From Mycolicibacterium celeriflavum (GTDB lineage Bacteria > Actinomycetota > Actinomycetes > Mycobacteriales > Mycobacteriaceae): a stretch of 64,000 nucleotides of DNA. Shown one piece after another: positions 18,567 to 26,609 of this stretch (the stretch's first letter is position 1; every line of letters begins with the position of its first letter). The position numbers were made by a program, and so were the translations under genes. A model generated the notes under the pieces. The model was not told the DNA's origin. It searched no databases and saw only the letters and a list, made by a program, of their open reading frames with translations. The stretch spans positions 3,162,001 through 3,226,000 of the forward strand of contig NZ_AP022591.1 of the NCBI RefSeq assembly GCF_010731795.1. The letters are read 5' to 3'.

Positions 18567-19460
18567 TCAAGCCTTGTCGGGCGCCCAGTACTCGAGCATC
18601 TCGGCGAACGTCTCGAACGCGGGCGTGGACACGCCGTAGGTCGCCTCGAGGTGGATGCTCAGCGGAAAGCCGAGCTCGCCGACGCCGTCGATGACGCGCT
18701 TGTACAGGTCGAGCATCAGCTTGCGCTTTTCCGCCGGCTCCGTGGCGGCCAGCCGTTTGACGAACTCCTGCTCCTCGGCGACCGCGGCATTGCCCGGATC
18801 CTGAATCAGCCAGTTGATCAACCCGACTTTGCTCTCCATCTTCGGCACGAAGCCGAACGACAGCAGGATCTCGGGCCGGTGATCGGTGTTCGCGGCGAAG
18901 TCGCGCAGGAAGCCCACGATCGCATCCGAGTACAACAACTGGGTCATGCCGTAGGTGGCGCCGCGCTCGCACTTGAAGGTGAACCGGCCCTGCTCGCCGT
19001 CGCGGGTCGGAATGAGGATCGCCCCGCGGTTCGGCACCAGGTCGTCGTAGATCGACAGCGCATCCACCGGTGCGACACCCGAGCCTTCGCCGTCGTTCAT
19101 CGTGCGCGGCACCCCGACGAACGCGATGCCGTCGAACCCGGCACGGGACAGCTCGGTCAGCCGTCGCCGCAGCGTCGGCTCGTCCATGAACGCGGTGACC
19201 TGAGTGCACAAGCCGTTCACCCCGGCAAGCTCGGGCGTGATGATCGACCAGAAATCGAGCACGTCCAGTTTCGGCTTCATCTCGATGGGCCGGTCGGTGT
19301 CCTCTTCGATCATGCCGGGGATCATCACGTGCCTGATGCGGCCCTCGAGACCCGTCTCGGCGGAGCATCGCAGCATCTTGTGCGCATCGGCCAGCGCCTG
19401 CTCGCGGCCCCGCTCGACGTTCGGCGGGACGAGCTCGAGCGCGATGGTGTTCAGCGTCAC
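18567..19460 (-). CDS. non-canonical methylenetetrahydrofolate reductase (Rv2172c-like)
   Basis: A 297-residue protein with a TIM-barrel-like pattern (ALELVPPNVERG, GIAFVGVPRTMNDGEG, IHLEATYGVSTPAFETF). It closely matches my memory of M. tuberculosis Rv2172c, reported as an atypical MTHFR that supplies 5-methyl-THF for methionine synthesis and lacks the usual MetF sequence signature. I chose the GTG at 19460 because an AGGAG ribosome-binding site lies 7-8 nt upstream; an ATG at 19475 is the alternative. First gene of a probable operon with the FUSC-like gene and hrpA; the divergent neighbour is selO. Confidence 0.75.
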   Translation of the reverse strand: MTLNTIALELVPPNVERGREQALADAHKMLRCSAETGLEGRIRHVMIPGMIEEDTDRPIEMKPKLDVLDFWSIITPELAGVNGLCTQVTAFMDEPTLRRRLTELSRAGFDGIAFVGVPRTMNDGEGSGVAPVDALSIYDDLVPNRGAILIPTRDGEQGRFTFKCERGATYGMTQLLYSDAIVGFLRDFAANTDHRPEILLSFGFVPKMESKVGLINWLIQDPGNAAVAEEQEFVKRLAATEPAEKRKLMLDLYKRVIDGVGELGFPLSIHLEATYGVSTPAFETFAEMLEYWAPDKA

Positions 19461-19593
19461 CGGGCTGCTCCTCATCAGACATTGATTCCCGCGGCGCGGC
19501 AGGTTCTCGATGACCAATGGTCGCCGATCCGCGCTGTTTCCCCGGGAGCATCACCATACAGACCGCGGCGAATCCGCTCGTACTGTGGAAGGG

Positions 19594-21090
19594 GTGAGCA
19601 TCGCACCCTCGAGCCCCGGCCAGTTCACGGCCTTCGCCGACCACTACGCCAGCGAGCTGCCGGAGTTGGCGGTGCGTTGGCAGGCCGAGGCGGCGCCCGA
19701 CCCGCGGTTGCTTGTGCTCAACGAGTCGTTGGCCGCCGAACTGGGTTTCGACGCTGCGTGGTTGCGCGGGCCCGAGGGGCTGCGGCTGCTGGTCGGCACG
19801 CTGGTGCCCAGCAGCGCCACGCCGGTCGCGCAGGCGTATGCCGGGCACCAGTTCGGCGGTTATGTCCCGCAGTTGGGTGACGGACGCGCCCTGCTGCTCG
19901 GCGAGCTCACGACAACCTCCGGAGAGCTGCGCGACCTGCACCTGAAGGGGTCCGGCGCGACGCCGTTCGCCCGCGGCGGCGACGGGCTCGCGGCGGTGGG
20001 CCCGATGCTGCGCGAGTACATCGTCAGCGAGGCGATGCACGCGATGGGGATACCGACCACCCGCTCGCTGGCCGTCGTCGCGACCGGTCGCCAGGTGCAG
20101 CGCGAGACGCCGCTGCCCGGCGCGGTGCTGGCTCGGGTCGCCCGCAGCCACCTTCGTGTCGGCACGTTCCAGTACGCCGCGAACACCGGCGATATCGACC
20201 TGGTGCGCCGCCTCGCCGACCACGCAATCGAACGGCACCATCCGGCGGCCGCCGACGCGGGCAACCGCTATGTCGCGCTGTTCGAAGCCGTTGTGGCGGT
20301 GCAGGCGGCGCTGGTCGCGAAGTGGATGCTGGTCGGTTTCGTGCACGGCGTGATTAATACCGACAACATGACGATCTCCGGGGAGACCATCGACTACGGC
20401 CCGTGCGCATTCATGGAGGCCTACGACCCCGAGACGGTGTTCAGCTCGATCGACTCGTGGGGTCGCTACGCCTACGGCAATCAACCGGCGATCGCCGCGT
20501 GGAACTTGGCCAGGCTGGCCGAAACGCTGCTGCCGCTGTTCGCCGACGATCAACAGCAGGCGATCGCCGTCGCTGAAGGCAGCCTCGGCGGCTTTGCGCC
20601 CCGTTTCCAGGAGGCGCTCTCGGCGGGCATGTGCGCCAAGCTCGGCCTCGCGGCCACCACACCGGACGAGATCGCGGTGCCGCTGATGAACGACCTGATC
20701 GCGCAACTGCGCGAGAGCCACGTCGACTTCACGTCGTTCTTCCGGCACCTGGGTCAGGCCGCCCGCGGGGACGACGAACCCGCCCGCGGCCTGTTCCTCG
20801 ACCTCGCCGCGTTCGACGACTGGCTGGCGCGGTGGCGCGCGTTGAAGCCGGACGCGGCGGTGATGGACCGCGTCAACCCCGTCTACATTCCACGCAATCA
20901 TCTGGTCGAGGAGGCGCTGATCGCCGCGACCGGCCCGATCGGGGGCACCGCCGCCGAAGGCGACCTCGAGCCGCTGCACCGGCTGCTGGAGGCGGTGACC
21001 GCACCCTACGACGAACGCCCGGGGCTGGAGCGGTACGCCGAGCCCGCTCCGGAGGACTTCGGGAAGTACCGAACCTTCTGTGGGACCTGA
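19594..21090 (+). CDS. selO: protein adenylyltransferase SelO (YdiU family)
   Basis: A 498-residue pseudokinase-fold enzyme that transfers AMP from ATP to protein hydroxyls. Recognised segments are [18 protein letters not shown], the nucleotide-binding [33 protein letters not shown], and the metal/active-site [20 protein letters not shown]. The protein ends in FCGT, so the conserved C-terminal redox residue (Sec in animals, Cys in bacteria) is present at the third-last position. GTG at 19594 is preferred; an ATG at 19510 would add 28 residues unlike the family. SelO responds to oxidative stress in E. coli. No obvious operon. Confidence 0.95.
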   Translation: MSIAPSSPGQFTAFADHYASELPELAVRWQAEAAPDPRLLVLNESLAAELGFDAAWLRGPEGLRLLVGTLVPSSATPVAQAYAGHQFGGYVPQLGDGRALLLGELTTTSGELRDLHLKGSGATPFARGGDGLAAVGPMLREYIVSEAMHAMGIPTTRSLAVVATGRQVQRETPLPGAVLARVARSHLRVGTFQYAANTGDIDLVRRLADHAIERHHPAAADAGNRYVALFEAVVAVQAALVAKWMLVGFVHGVINTDNMTISGETIDYGPCAFMEAYDPETVFSSIDSWGRYAYGNQPAIAAWNLARLAETLLPLFADDQQQAIAVAEGSLGGFAPRFQEALSAGMCAKLGLAATTPDEIAVPLMNDLIAQLRESHVDFTSFFRHLGQAARGDDEPARGLFLDLAAFDDWLARWRALKPDAAVMDRVNPVYIPRNHLVEEALIAATGPIGGTAAEGDLEPLHRLLEAVTAPYDERPGLERYAEPAPEDFGKYRTFCGT

Positions 21091-21112
21091 GCCGCGCCCC
21101 TAGACTGCGCTC

Positions 21113-21343
21113 ATGACTTTGCGACGGTCACTGATCGCAGGGCTTTTCGTGGCCGCGCTGTCCGCGGCGCCGGTGTCGCCCGTCCTTGCCTCGGCTCAAC
21201 CCGGCAACTGCTGCTGTCCGCCGGGCCAGACCGGCGTCATCTACGGGTGTGCGTCCTTCTGTGTCGACGGCAAGGCCCTGGACACCAGCACCGGGTTGTG
21301 CGTGCCGGTGCCGCCGCCGTATCCGCATCCGCCTGTCGCCTAG
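21113..21343 (+). CDS. small Cys-rich secreted protein
   Basis: A 76-residue protein: signal peptide of about 28 residues ending in VLASAQ, then a mature part of about 48 residues with six cysteines (NCCCPPG, GCASFC, GLC) and a Pro-rich tail (PVPPPYPHPPVA). The cysteines are well placed for disulfides in the cell wall. ATG at 21113 is 22 bp after selO. The family is not recognised by name. The gene is small but convincing because of the signal peptide and its position. Confidence 0.7.
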   Translation: MTLRRSLIAGLFVAALSAAPVSPVLASAQPGNCCCPPGQTGVIYGCASFCVDGKALDTSTGLCVPVPPPYPHPPVA

Positions 21344-21407
21344 TCTCAGGCGCCCCGGGGTCGCCGCGAAGATTAGCCCGACGGCGTCGCGGGCAATATC
21401 AAGATCT

Positions 21408-22475
21408 ATGGCGACCGGCGATGCGCTGAACCGCGCCTTGCTCCAGGAATTGCTTTACGCGTACGGGCCGTGCGGACAGGAAGACGCCGTGCGGGAGATC
21501 TGCCGCCGCGAGTTGGGTCCGCACGTCGACGAGATATGGGCCGATGAGGCGGGCAACCTGGTGGGCCTGATCCACGGTGCCAACAGCGAGGCGCCTGCCA
21601 TTCGCCTGATGGCGCACATGGACGAGTTGTCGATGCTCGTCAAGCGCATCGACAGCGACGGCACCCTGCACATGACACCGCTGGGAACGATGTATCCGGG
21701 CAATTTCGGACTCGGCCCGGTGGCGGTGCTCGGGAGCAACGAAACGATGATCGGCGTGTTGACCCTGGGCTCCGAGCACACCACCAAAGAAAGCCAGCAG
21801 ATCTGGGAGACCAAACCGGACCAGGGCGACAAGGCACTCGATTGGCTGCACGTGTACGTGTTCACCGGCCACTCCCCCGACGAACTGTCCGCCGCAGGCG
21901 TGCTGCCGGGCACGCGCGCATGCGTGCACCGAAGCAAGCGCACTCTGATCGACGTCGGTGCCGACTATCTCGGTTGCTATTTCATGGACGACCGCGCGGC
22001 GGTGACTGCGCTTCTGGACACCGCGCGCCGGATGGCCGAAGGCGACCGACGCCCCAACGGCGACGCCTATTTCGTCTTCACCACCAGCGAGGAGGTCGGC
22101 GGCATCGGCGGATCCTATGCGAGCCGCACCCTTCCCGGTGACCTGACGATCGCACTGGAAGTCGGCCCGGCCGAAGCCGAGTACGACACCCGTTGCTCTC
22201 GAGGGCCCATCGTCGCGTACAGCGACGCCGAGGGCGTGTACGACAAGCCGGTCGCCGACCGGTTGCTCGCCATCGCGACCGACCTCGGGCTGTCGCCGCA
22301 ACCGGCGGTGCTGGGCGCCTTCGAGTCCGACGCTTCACACGCCAAGGCCAGCGGGCTGGTGGCGCGGGCCGGGCTGTTGTGCCTGCCGACCCTGAGCACT
22401 CACGGCTACGAAGTCATTGCGCGACGGGCCATTCCGGACATGACCGCGGTGCTGCTCGAATTCCTGCTGCGCTGA
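21408..22475 (+). CDS. M42-family metallopeptidase (aminopeptidase/endoglucanase FrvX-like)
   Basis: A 355-residue protein of the M42 dinuclear metallopeptidase family. Metal-ligand regions are IRLMAHMDEL (His, Asp), MDDRAAV (bridging Asp), TTSEEVGGIG (catalytic Glu-Glu), and the C-terminal STHGYEV His. The family forms tetrahedral shells that trim peptides from the N terminus. ATG at 21408 starts the typical N-terminal helix (RALLQELLYAYGPCGQEDAVREI, shown here only as a region). It ends next to the convergent gene with no gap. Confidence 0.88.
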   Translation: MATGDALNRALLQELLYAYGPCGQEDAVREICRRELGPHVDEIWADEAGNLVGLIHGANSEAPAIRLMAHMDELSMLVKRIDSDGTLHMTPLGTMYPGNFGLGPVAVLGSNETMIGVLTLGSEHTTKESQQIWETKPDQGDKALDWLHVYVFTGHSPDELSAAGVLPGTRACVHRSKRTLIDVGADYLGCYFMDDRAAVTALLDTARRMAEGDRRPNGDAYFVFTTSEEVGGIGGSYASRTLPGDLTIALEVGPAEAEYDTRCSRGPIVAYSDAEGVYDKPVADRLLAIATDLGLSPQPAVLGAFESDASHAKASGLVARAGLLCLPTLSTHGYEVIARRAIPDMTAVLLEFLLR

Positions 22476-23129
22476 TTATCCGTCGAGTTCGCCGGCGATT
22501 CCCTGCTCGATGGCGGCCCGGGCACGCTCGGGCAGCACGATCAACCCGTCGAGTTCGCGACGCGCCAGCTCGTAGGCGCGTTCGCGTTCCTGCGGGGTGG
22601 CCGCGGTGTCGGTGGCGACGAGCAGCATGTTCTGGGCGCGGGCGAGGCGCTGCTGCTCCTGCGTCGAGAAATCGCTGCGCCGACGCCGGACCGCCTCGTT
22701 CTCCGCGGCGTCGAAGGCGGTGACGTAGTCGGTGACCGCGTCGACGTATTCACGAGCCGCCGCACCGCCGTCGACGAGGTCCTCGGCCTTCGCCGGCCGC
22801 AGCAGGTCGGCGCGCAGCTTGGTGCGGTGGAACCGCTCGGTCAGCGGGTCGCGCATGTCGGTCATCAGCGGGAAGTCGAGCAGCTTGGCCAGGTCGAGCT
22901 CGTACTCCAGCCAGCGGGTGTCCGTACGGTCGTGCTCCTTGACCGCCCGGGCGATCGCCTGCCAGTGGACTGCGGTGGTCGCACGCTGCGGTTCCGGCGC
23001 GGCGCGGGGTTCGCGGCGTTCGTCCTGCCGGGCCCGGGCCGCCGAGAACGCCCGCCATCCGCCGTACAGCACGCCGGCCAGTGGGACGAGCAGGATCAGC
23101 AGCTCGACCAGTCGGAAAATCAGGCCCAT
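22476..23129 (-). CDS. single-pass membrane protein of unknown function
   Basis: A 217-residue protein with one N-terminal membrane anchor (residues 3-25, LIFRLVELLILLVPLAGVLYGG). A mostly helical, charged cytoplasmic domain follows, with RTDTRWLEYELDLAKLLDFP and an REYVDAVTDYVTAFDAAENEA helix. Similar proteins are widespread in mycobacteria, but I know no function. The ATG at 23129 was chosen because GGAG sits just upstream; an ATG at 23156 would add nine residues. Confidence 0.72.
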   Translation of the reverse strand: MGLIFRLVELLILLVPLAGVLYGGWRAFSAARARQDERREPRAAPEPQRATTAVHWQAIARAVKEHDRTDTRWLEYELDLAKLLDFPLMTDMRDPLTERFHRTKLRADLLRPAKAEDLVDGGAAAREYVDAVTDYVTAFDAAENEAVRRRRSDFSTQEQQRLARAQNMLLVATDTAATPQERERAYELARRELDGLIVLPERARAAIEQGIAGELDG

Positions 23130-23295
23130 ACCGGCTCCATGGAGCCAGGATGCCACCGCGGCGCGACCCTCGGTCGGTGTCGGTCCGTGGACCTACGCGC
23201 GAGATTGCACTCATGGTTGCGGATGCGCGCTTGAATCGGAGGCGGCGAGCACGACCTTGACCGCAATCTCGGCGGTAGCTTCGAGCGACGGCCAG

Positions 23296-24006
23296 CTACT
23301 CGGCGTCAGACCCGTACACGCGCGCGATGTCGGGCGAGTCAAGCCAGCCCGAGTACGTCGGCCGCTGCGGCCAGCCCTCTGGCGAATCCTGCCACTCCTC
23401 CTGGCGGCCCCAGGGCAGCACGTCGATGAGCGCGAACGAATGGCTGAGTTGTTCGGTGCCGCGGCCGTTGGTGTGCCACGTCCGGTACACGGCGTCACCG
23501 TCCCGCAGGAACACGTTGACCGCGAACCCTTCGCCGGGCGCGGCGTCGACGTCGGCGCCGAACGAACTCTCCGACGACGAGTACCAGGTCATCTTGTTGC
23601 CGACCTTGGTGCGGTAGGCCAACGCCTCTTCGATCGGGCCGTTGGTGACGATCACGAACCGAGCGTCGTAATTGTCGAGAAACTCCAGCCGGGTGAACTG
23701 GGAGGTGAAACCGGTGCAGCCGCCGCACTGCCACTCCGCGCCGTCGGTCCACATGTGGTTGTAGACGATCAGCTGGGAGCGCCCCTCGAACACGTCGGCG
23801 AGCCTGACCGGACCGTGCTCGCCGATCAACGTGTAGTCGGGCATCCGGACCATGGGCAACCGCCGCCGCTGGGCGGCGATGGCGTCCAGTTCGCGCGTCG
23901 CTGCCTTCTCACGCCTGCGCAGGTCGTCTAGCGCGGCCCGCCAGGTCGCGTCGTCGACGACGGGAGGTAGGGCGGCCGGTTGAGTCGTGACGGGGTTCGT
24001 CATCAT
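23296..24006 (-). CDS. DUF899 thioredoxin-like protein
   Basis: A 236-residue protein of the DUF899 family, a thioredoxin-fold group of unknown reaction. Features are WTDGAEWQCGGCTGFTSQF, where CxxC is in the place of the thioredoxin active site, and a C-terminal DVLPWGRQEEWQDSPEGWPQ region. Start choice: AGGAGG lies 7 nt before the ATG at 24006; the TTG two codons upstream is too close to the ribosome-binding site. It precedes nothing on the same strand within 160 bp. Confidence 0.85.
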   Translation of the reverse strand: MMTNPVTTQPAALPPVVDDATWRAALDDLRRREKAATRELDAIAAQRRRLPMVRMPDYTLIGEHGPVRLADVFEGRSQLIVYNHMWTDGAEWQCGGCTGFTSQFTRLEFLDNYDARFVIVTNGPIEEALAYRTKVGNKMTWYSSSESSFGADVDAAPGEGFAVNVFLRDGDAVYRTWHTNGRGTEQLSHSFALIDVLPWGRQEEWQDSPEGWPQRPTYSGWLDSPDIARVYGSDAE

Positions 24007-24069
24007 CTTCAATCCTCCTGCGGGTGTGCACTCGCAGGTAATGACCGGCTCAGCGACCGAAAGTCATCG

Positions 24070-24237
24070 TCAGCTCTTCTTGGACCCGCCGGACTTCTTG
24101 CCGGAGTTCTTGCCGCCCTTCTTCGACGCGTCGGGCGTGTTCGCGATCGCCGCCGCGCGCGATTTGCTCATGCCCTTCTTGCGCAGGCCCTCGTACTGTT
24201 TGTCGTTCTTGACGCTGGAACCGTGATCCTTCGCCAT
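24070..24237 (-). CDS. small basic Lys/Ser-rich protein (DUF7218-type)
   Basis: A 55-residue protein beginning MAKDHGSSVKNDKQYEGLRK, followed by GMSKSRAAAIANTP, with a Lys/Gly/Ser tail (KKGGKNSGKKSGGSKKS). This small family is common in actinobacteria, often annotated as DUF7218; it may bind nucleic acid through its tail, but that is a guess. ATG at 24237 is preceded by GAGGAGG with 6 nt spacing, an excellent ribosome-binding site, so the longer start at 24291 is rejected. Confidence 0.8.
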   Translation of the reverse strand: MAKDHGSSVKNDKQYEGLRKKGMSKSRAAAIANTPDASKKGGKNSGKKSGGSKKS

Positions 24238-24267
24238 CGTGGCCTCCTCCATCGTGGTGCGTTGGGG

Positions 24268-24293
24268 ATACCCGCCGATGACGGCCTCCACAC
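24268..24293 (-). promoter_or_regulatory. SigF-like promoter candidate for the small basic protein
   Basis: Read on the minus strand: GTGT (24293-24290), a 16-bp spacer, then GGGTAT (24273-24268). The -10 is perfect for the SigF consensus, the -35 has one mismatch (GTGT for GTTT). It sits about 30 bp before the ATG at 24237. Confidence 0.4.
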
Positions 24294-24305
24294 CGCAGCC
24301 CAGAA

Positions 24306-25418
24306 CTAGACCGCCGCCGCGGCCTCACCCCGCAATTGCCGGTCGCGAACATCGCTGAGGAAACCGCTCACCTCGACGGCGAGCCGCCGAGCATGCGACG
24401 AGTCGACGAGGTCGAACGCGTGACCTGCGCGCGGTATCTCGCTGTACTCCACCGCATTACGCGATATCGCGCGTAACCTCTCGCTGAACTCCCGCGCCTC
24501 ACGGACCGGGATGATGGTGTCGTGCTCACCGTGGACGAGGAAGAACGGCGGCGCATCCTTGTGAATGCGCGCCAGCGGAGAAGCAGCGGTGAAGATGTCC
24601 GGATTACGAGACTGCCTGCGCCCCACGACAACTCGCTCCAAGAAGTTCATGAAATTCTTGCGAGACGGAGTCGAGCGGTCCTGCCAGTCGTAGCGGCCGT
24701 AAATGCCGACGACCGCGTCGACGGAGGTGTCGGCGCCGTCGGTCAGCTCACCGCGGAACGCCGGGTCGCCTGGTGTGAGGGCCGCGAGCGAGGCGAGGTG
24801 CCCACCCGCCGAGCAGCCCGCCACCGCGACGAAGTTCCGATCTCCGCCGTACTTGCCGACGTTGGCGCGCGCCCACGCGATCGCTGCGTTGACGTCGGCA
24901 ATGTGACGCGGCCAGCGGTACACCGGTGACACCCGGTAATCCATCGTCAGGCACACCCAACCCTGCTTGACCAGGTGATGAAGCATCGTGTGGCCCTGCA
25001 TGACGCGGGAGCCCTGCACCCAGGCACCCCCGGGCACGAACAGCAGCACCGGCGCGTCGGGCGGCAGGTCGGGCAGCCGCCAGACGTCGAGAAGCTGGGC
25101 GCGGTGATCGCCGTAGCGCACCGAGCTGCGGTACAGGCACTTCTGCCGCTGCGCGCGGAAGCGCAGGTAGGGCGGAATCCGGCTGCCGCCTTGTGACGCG
25201 ATCGACTCGTCGGCGACGTCTGCCGGTGCGGCCTCCGTTGCCGAACCGAAGCGCCTGGTCACCATGCCCCGCACCGCAGCGGGCGCGTAGTGGTGCCCGT
25301 ACATCGCCATCGCGGTCAGGCCGGCGAATGGCTCGAGGTGCTTGCCGACCACCGGCAACGACGAGTACATCCTCGTCGAAGCCATGACCAGGTCGAACGG
25401 GTGAAGGGACATCGTCAT
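24306..25418 (-). CDS. alpha/beta hydrolase (HSL/Lip-family esterase)
   Basis: A 370-residue protein. The oxyanion-hole region is LFVPGGAWVQG, the nucleophile elbow is GCSAGGH (GxSxG), and the later acid and base appear as HGEHDTIIP and AGHAFDL. This arrangement fits the mycobacterial Lip esterases of the hormone-sensitive-lipase type (HGG replaced by PGG). The ATG at 25418 overlaps the stop of a 35-residue zinc-ribbon gene as ATGA. No signal peptide is visible, so it should be cytoplasmic or membrane-associated. Substrate unknown. Confidence 0.85.
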   Translation of the reverse strand: MTMSLHPFDLVMASTRMYSSLPVVGKHLEPFAGLTAMAMYGHHYAPAAVRGMVTRRFGSATEAAPADVADESIASQGGSRIPPYLRFRAQRQKCLYRSSVRYGDHRAQLLDVWRLPDLPPDAPVLLFVPGGAWVQGSRVMQGHTMLHHLVKQGWVCLTMDYRVSPVYRWPRHIADVNAAIAWARANVGKYGGDRNFVAVAGCSAGGHLASLAALTPGDPAFRGELTDGADTSVDAVVGIYGRYDWQDRSTPSRKNFMNFLERVVVGRRQSRNPDIFTAASPLARIHKDAPPFFLVHGEHDTIIPVREAREFSERLRAISRNAVEYSEIPRAGHAFDLVDSSHARRLAVEVSGFLSDVRDRQLRGEAAAAV

Positions 25419-25522
25419 CCCGCCATCGCCAAGTCGTTGTCACCGGCGCGGCCGCCACAGGATTCGCAGGCCATTTCTTCAATGCTGAAATGCCCGCAGG
25501 TGGGGCAGATGAACTCGAGCAT
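25415..25522 (-). CDS. 35-residue zinc-ribbon protein
   Basis: A short frame from ATG at 25522 to TGA at 25417-25415. It starts MLEFICPTCGHFSIEEM and continues ACESCGG, giving Cys6, Cys9, Cys19 and Cys22 as a compact four-Cys zinc ribbon. An AAAGG ribosome-binding site is 9-10 nt upstream. Its stop overlaps the esterase start as ATGA, so it is probably the first gene of a two-gene operon. The Cys pattern and coupling argue against chance. It may be a zinc or iron-binding accessory protein; no family is recognised. Confidence 0.65.
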   Translation of the reverse strand: MLEFICPTCGHFSIEEMACESCGGRAGDNDLAMAG

Positions 25523-25634
25523 GCGCTACGCCTTTCGAGACTGGTGTAAACACGCCGACCTTCTGCAGCCCGCGTCGCATACCCCGGCCTTTCAGCCGCA
25601 AAACCCATCCGATGCGTTCAGTACCGTGGGCAGG

Positions 25635-26609
25635 GTGAAGTACTTGGACGTCGACGGAATGGGGCGGGTCAGCCGTATCGGCCTCGGGAACTGGCAATTC
25701 GGCTCTCGCGAATGGGGTTACGGCGACACGTATGCGGGTGGCGCAGCCCGCGAAATCGTGCAGCGGTCGCTCGCCCTGGGTGTAACTCTGTTCGATACCG
25801 CCGAAATTTACGGGTTCGGCAAGAGCGAGCGCATCCTGGGCGAAGCACTCGGCGACGCGCGCGCTGACGTGGCGGTCGCCAGCAAGGTGTTCCCGGTCGC
25901 CCCGTTCCCGGCAGTGGTGAAACAGCGCGCGCACGCCAGCGCGCAGCGGTTGGGGCTGCAGAAGATCCCGCTGTATCAGATCCATCAGTCGAACCCTGTG
26001 GTGCCCGATTCGGTGATCATGCCCGGTATGCGCGAGCTGCTCGACAGCGGCGTGATCGGCGCGGCGGGCGTGTCCAACTATTCGTTGGACCGCTGGCGCA
26101 AGGCCGACGAGGCGCTGGGCCGGCCGGTGATCAGCAATCAGGTGCACTTCTCACTGGCCCATCCGCAGGCGCTCGAACATCTGGTGCCGTTCGCGGAACG
26201 GGAGAACCGCATCGTGATCGCCTACAGCCCCCTGGCTCAGGGGCTGCTCGGCGGCAAGTACGGACCGGACCACCGCCCAAGCGGCGGCGCCCGTGCCATG
26301 AACCCGCTGTTCGGCACGGAGAACCTGCGCCGCGCTGAACCGCTGCTGCAGACGCTGCGTGATGTCGCCGCTGACGTCGGCGCCAAACCTGCACAGGTGG
26401 CGCTGGCGTGGCTGATCGGCCTGCCGAACGTCGTCGCCATACCGGGCGCGTCCAGCGTCGAACAACTCGAGTTCAATGTGGCCGCCGCCGACATCGAGCT
26501 CAGCGCGGACGCTCAAGCAGCGCTCACGGCTGCGGCCCGGGCGTTCCGGCCCGTGGGGACCGTCCGCTTCCTGACCGACACGGTCCGCGAGAAACTCGGC
26601 GTCGGTTAA
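25635..26609 (+). CDS. aldo/keto reductase (Rv2298-like)
   Basis: A 324-residue NADPH-dependent (beta/alpha)8 barrel. Catalytic-site landmarks are TLFDTAEIYG (Asp, Tyr), VASKVFPV (Lys), and YQIHQ (His in place of the fourth residue region); the cofactor region is IPGASSVEQL. Its sequence closely resembles M. tuberculosis Rv2298 as I recall it. GTG at 25635 begins KYLDVDGMGRVSRIGLG, the conserved N terminus. It is divergent from the zinc-ribbon/esterase pair and ends 4 bp inside the convergent fatty-acyl-AMP ligase gene. Confidence 0.9.
   Translation: MKYLDVDGMGRVSRIGLGNWQFGSREWGYGDTYAGGAAREIVQRSLALGVTLFDTAEIYGFGKSERILGEALGDARADVAVASKVFPVAPFPAVVKQRAHASAQRLGLQKIPLYQIHQSNPVVPDSVIMPGMRELLDSGVIGAAGVSNYSLDRWRKADEALGRPVISNQVHFSLAHPQALEHLVPFAERENRIVIAYSPLAQGLLGGKYGPDHRPSGGARAMNPLFGTENLRRAEPLLQTLRDVAADVGAKPAQVALAWLIGLPNVVAIPGASSVEQLEFNVAAADIELSADAQAALTAAARAFRPVGTVRFLTDTVREKLGVG

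Noticed and set aside
18502..20979. Long minus-strand frame of about 825 codons covering selO and the MTHFR-like gene
   Set aside because: It is a shadow of selO on the opposite strand and an out-of-frame reading of the MTHFR gene; composition is Arg/Gln-rich low complexity.
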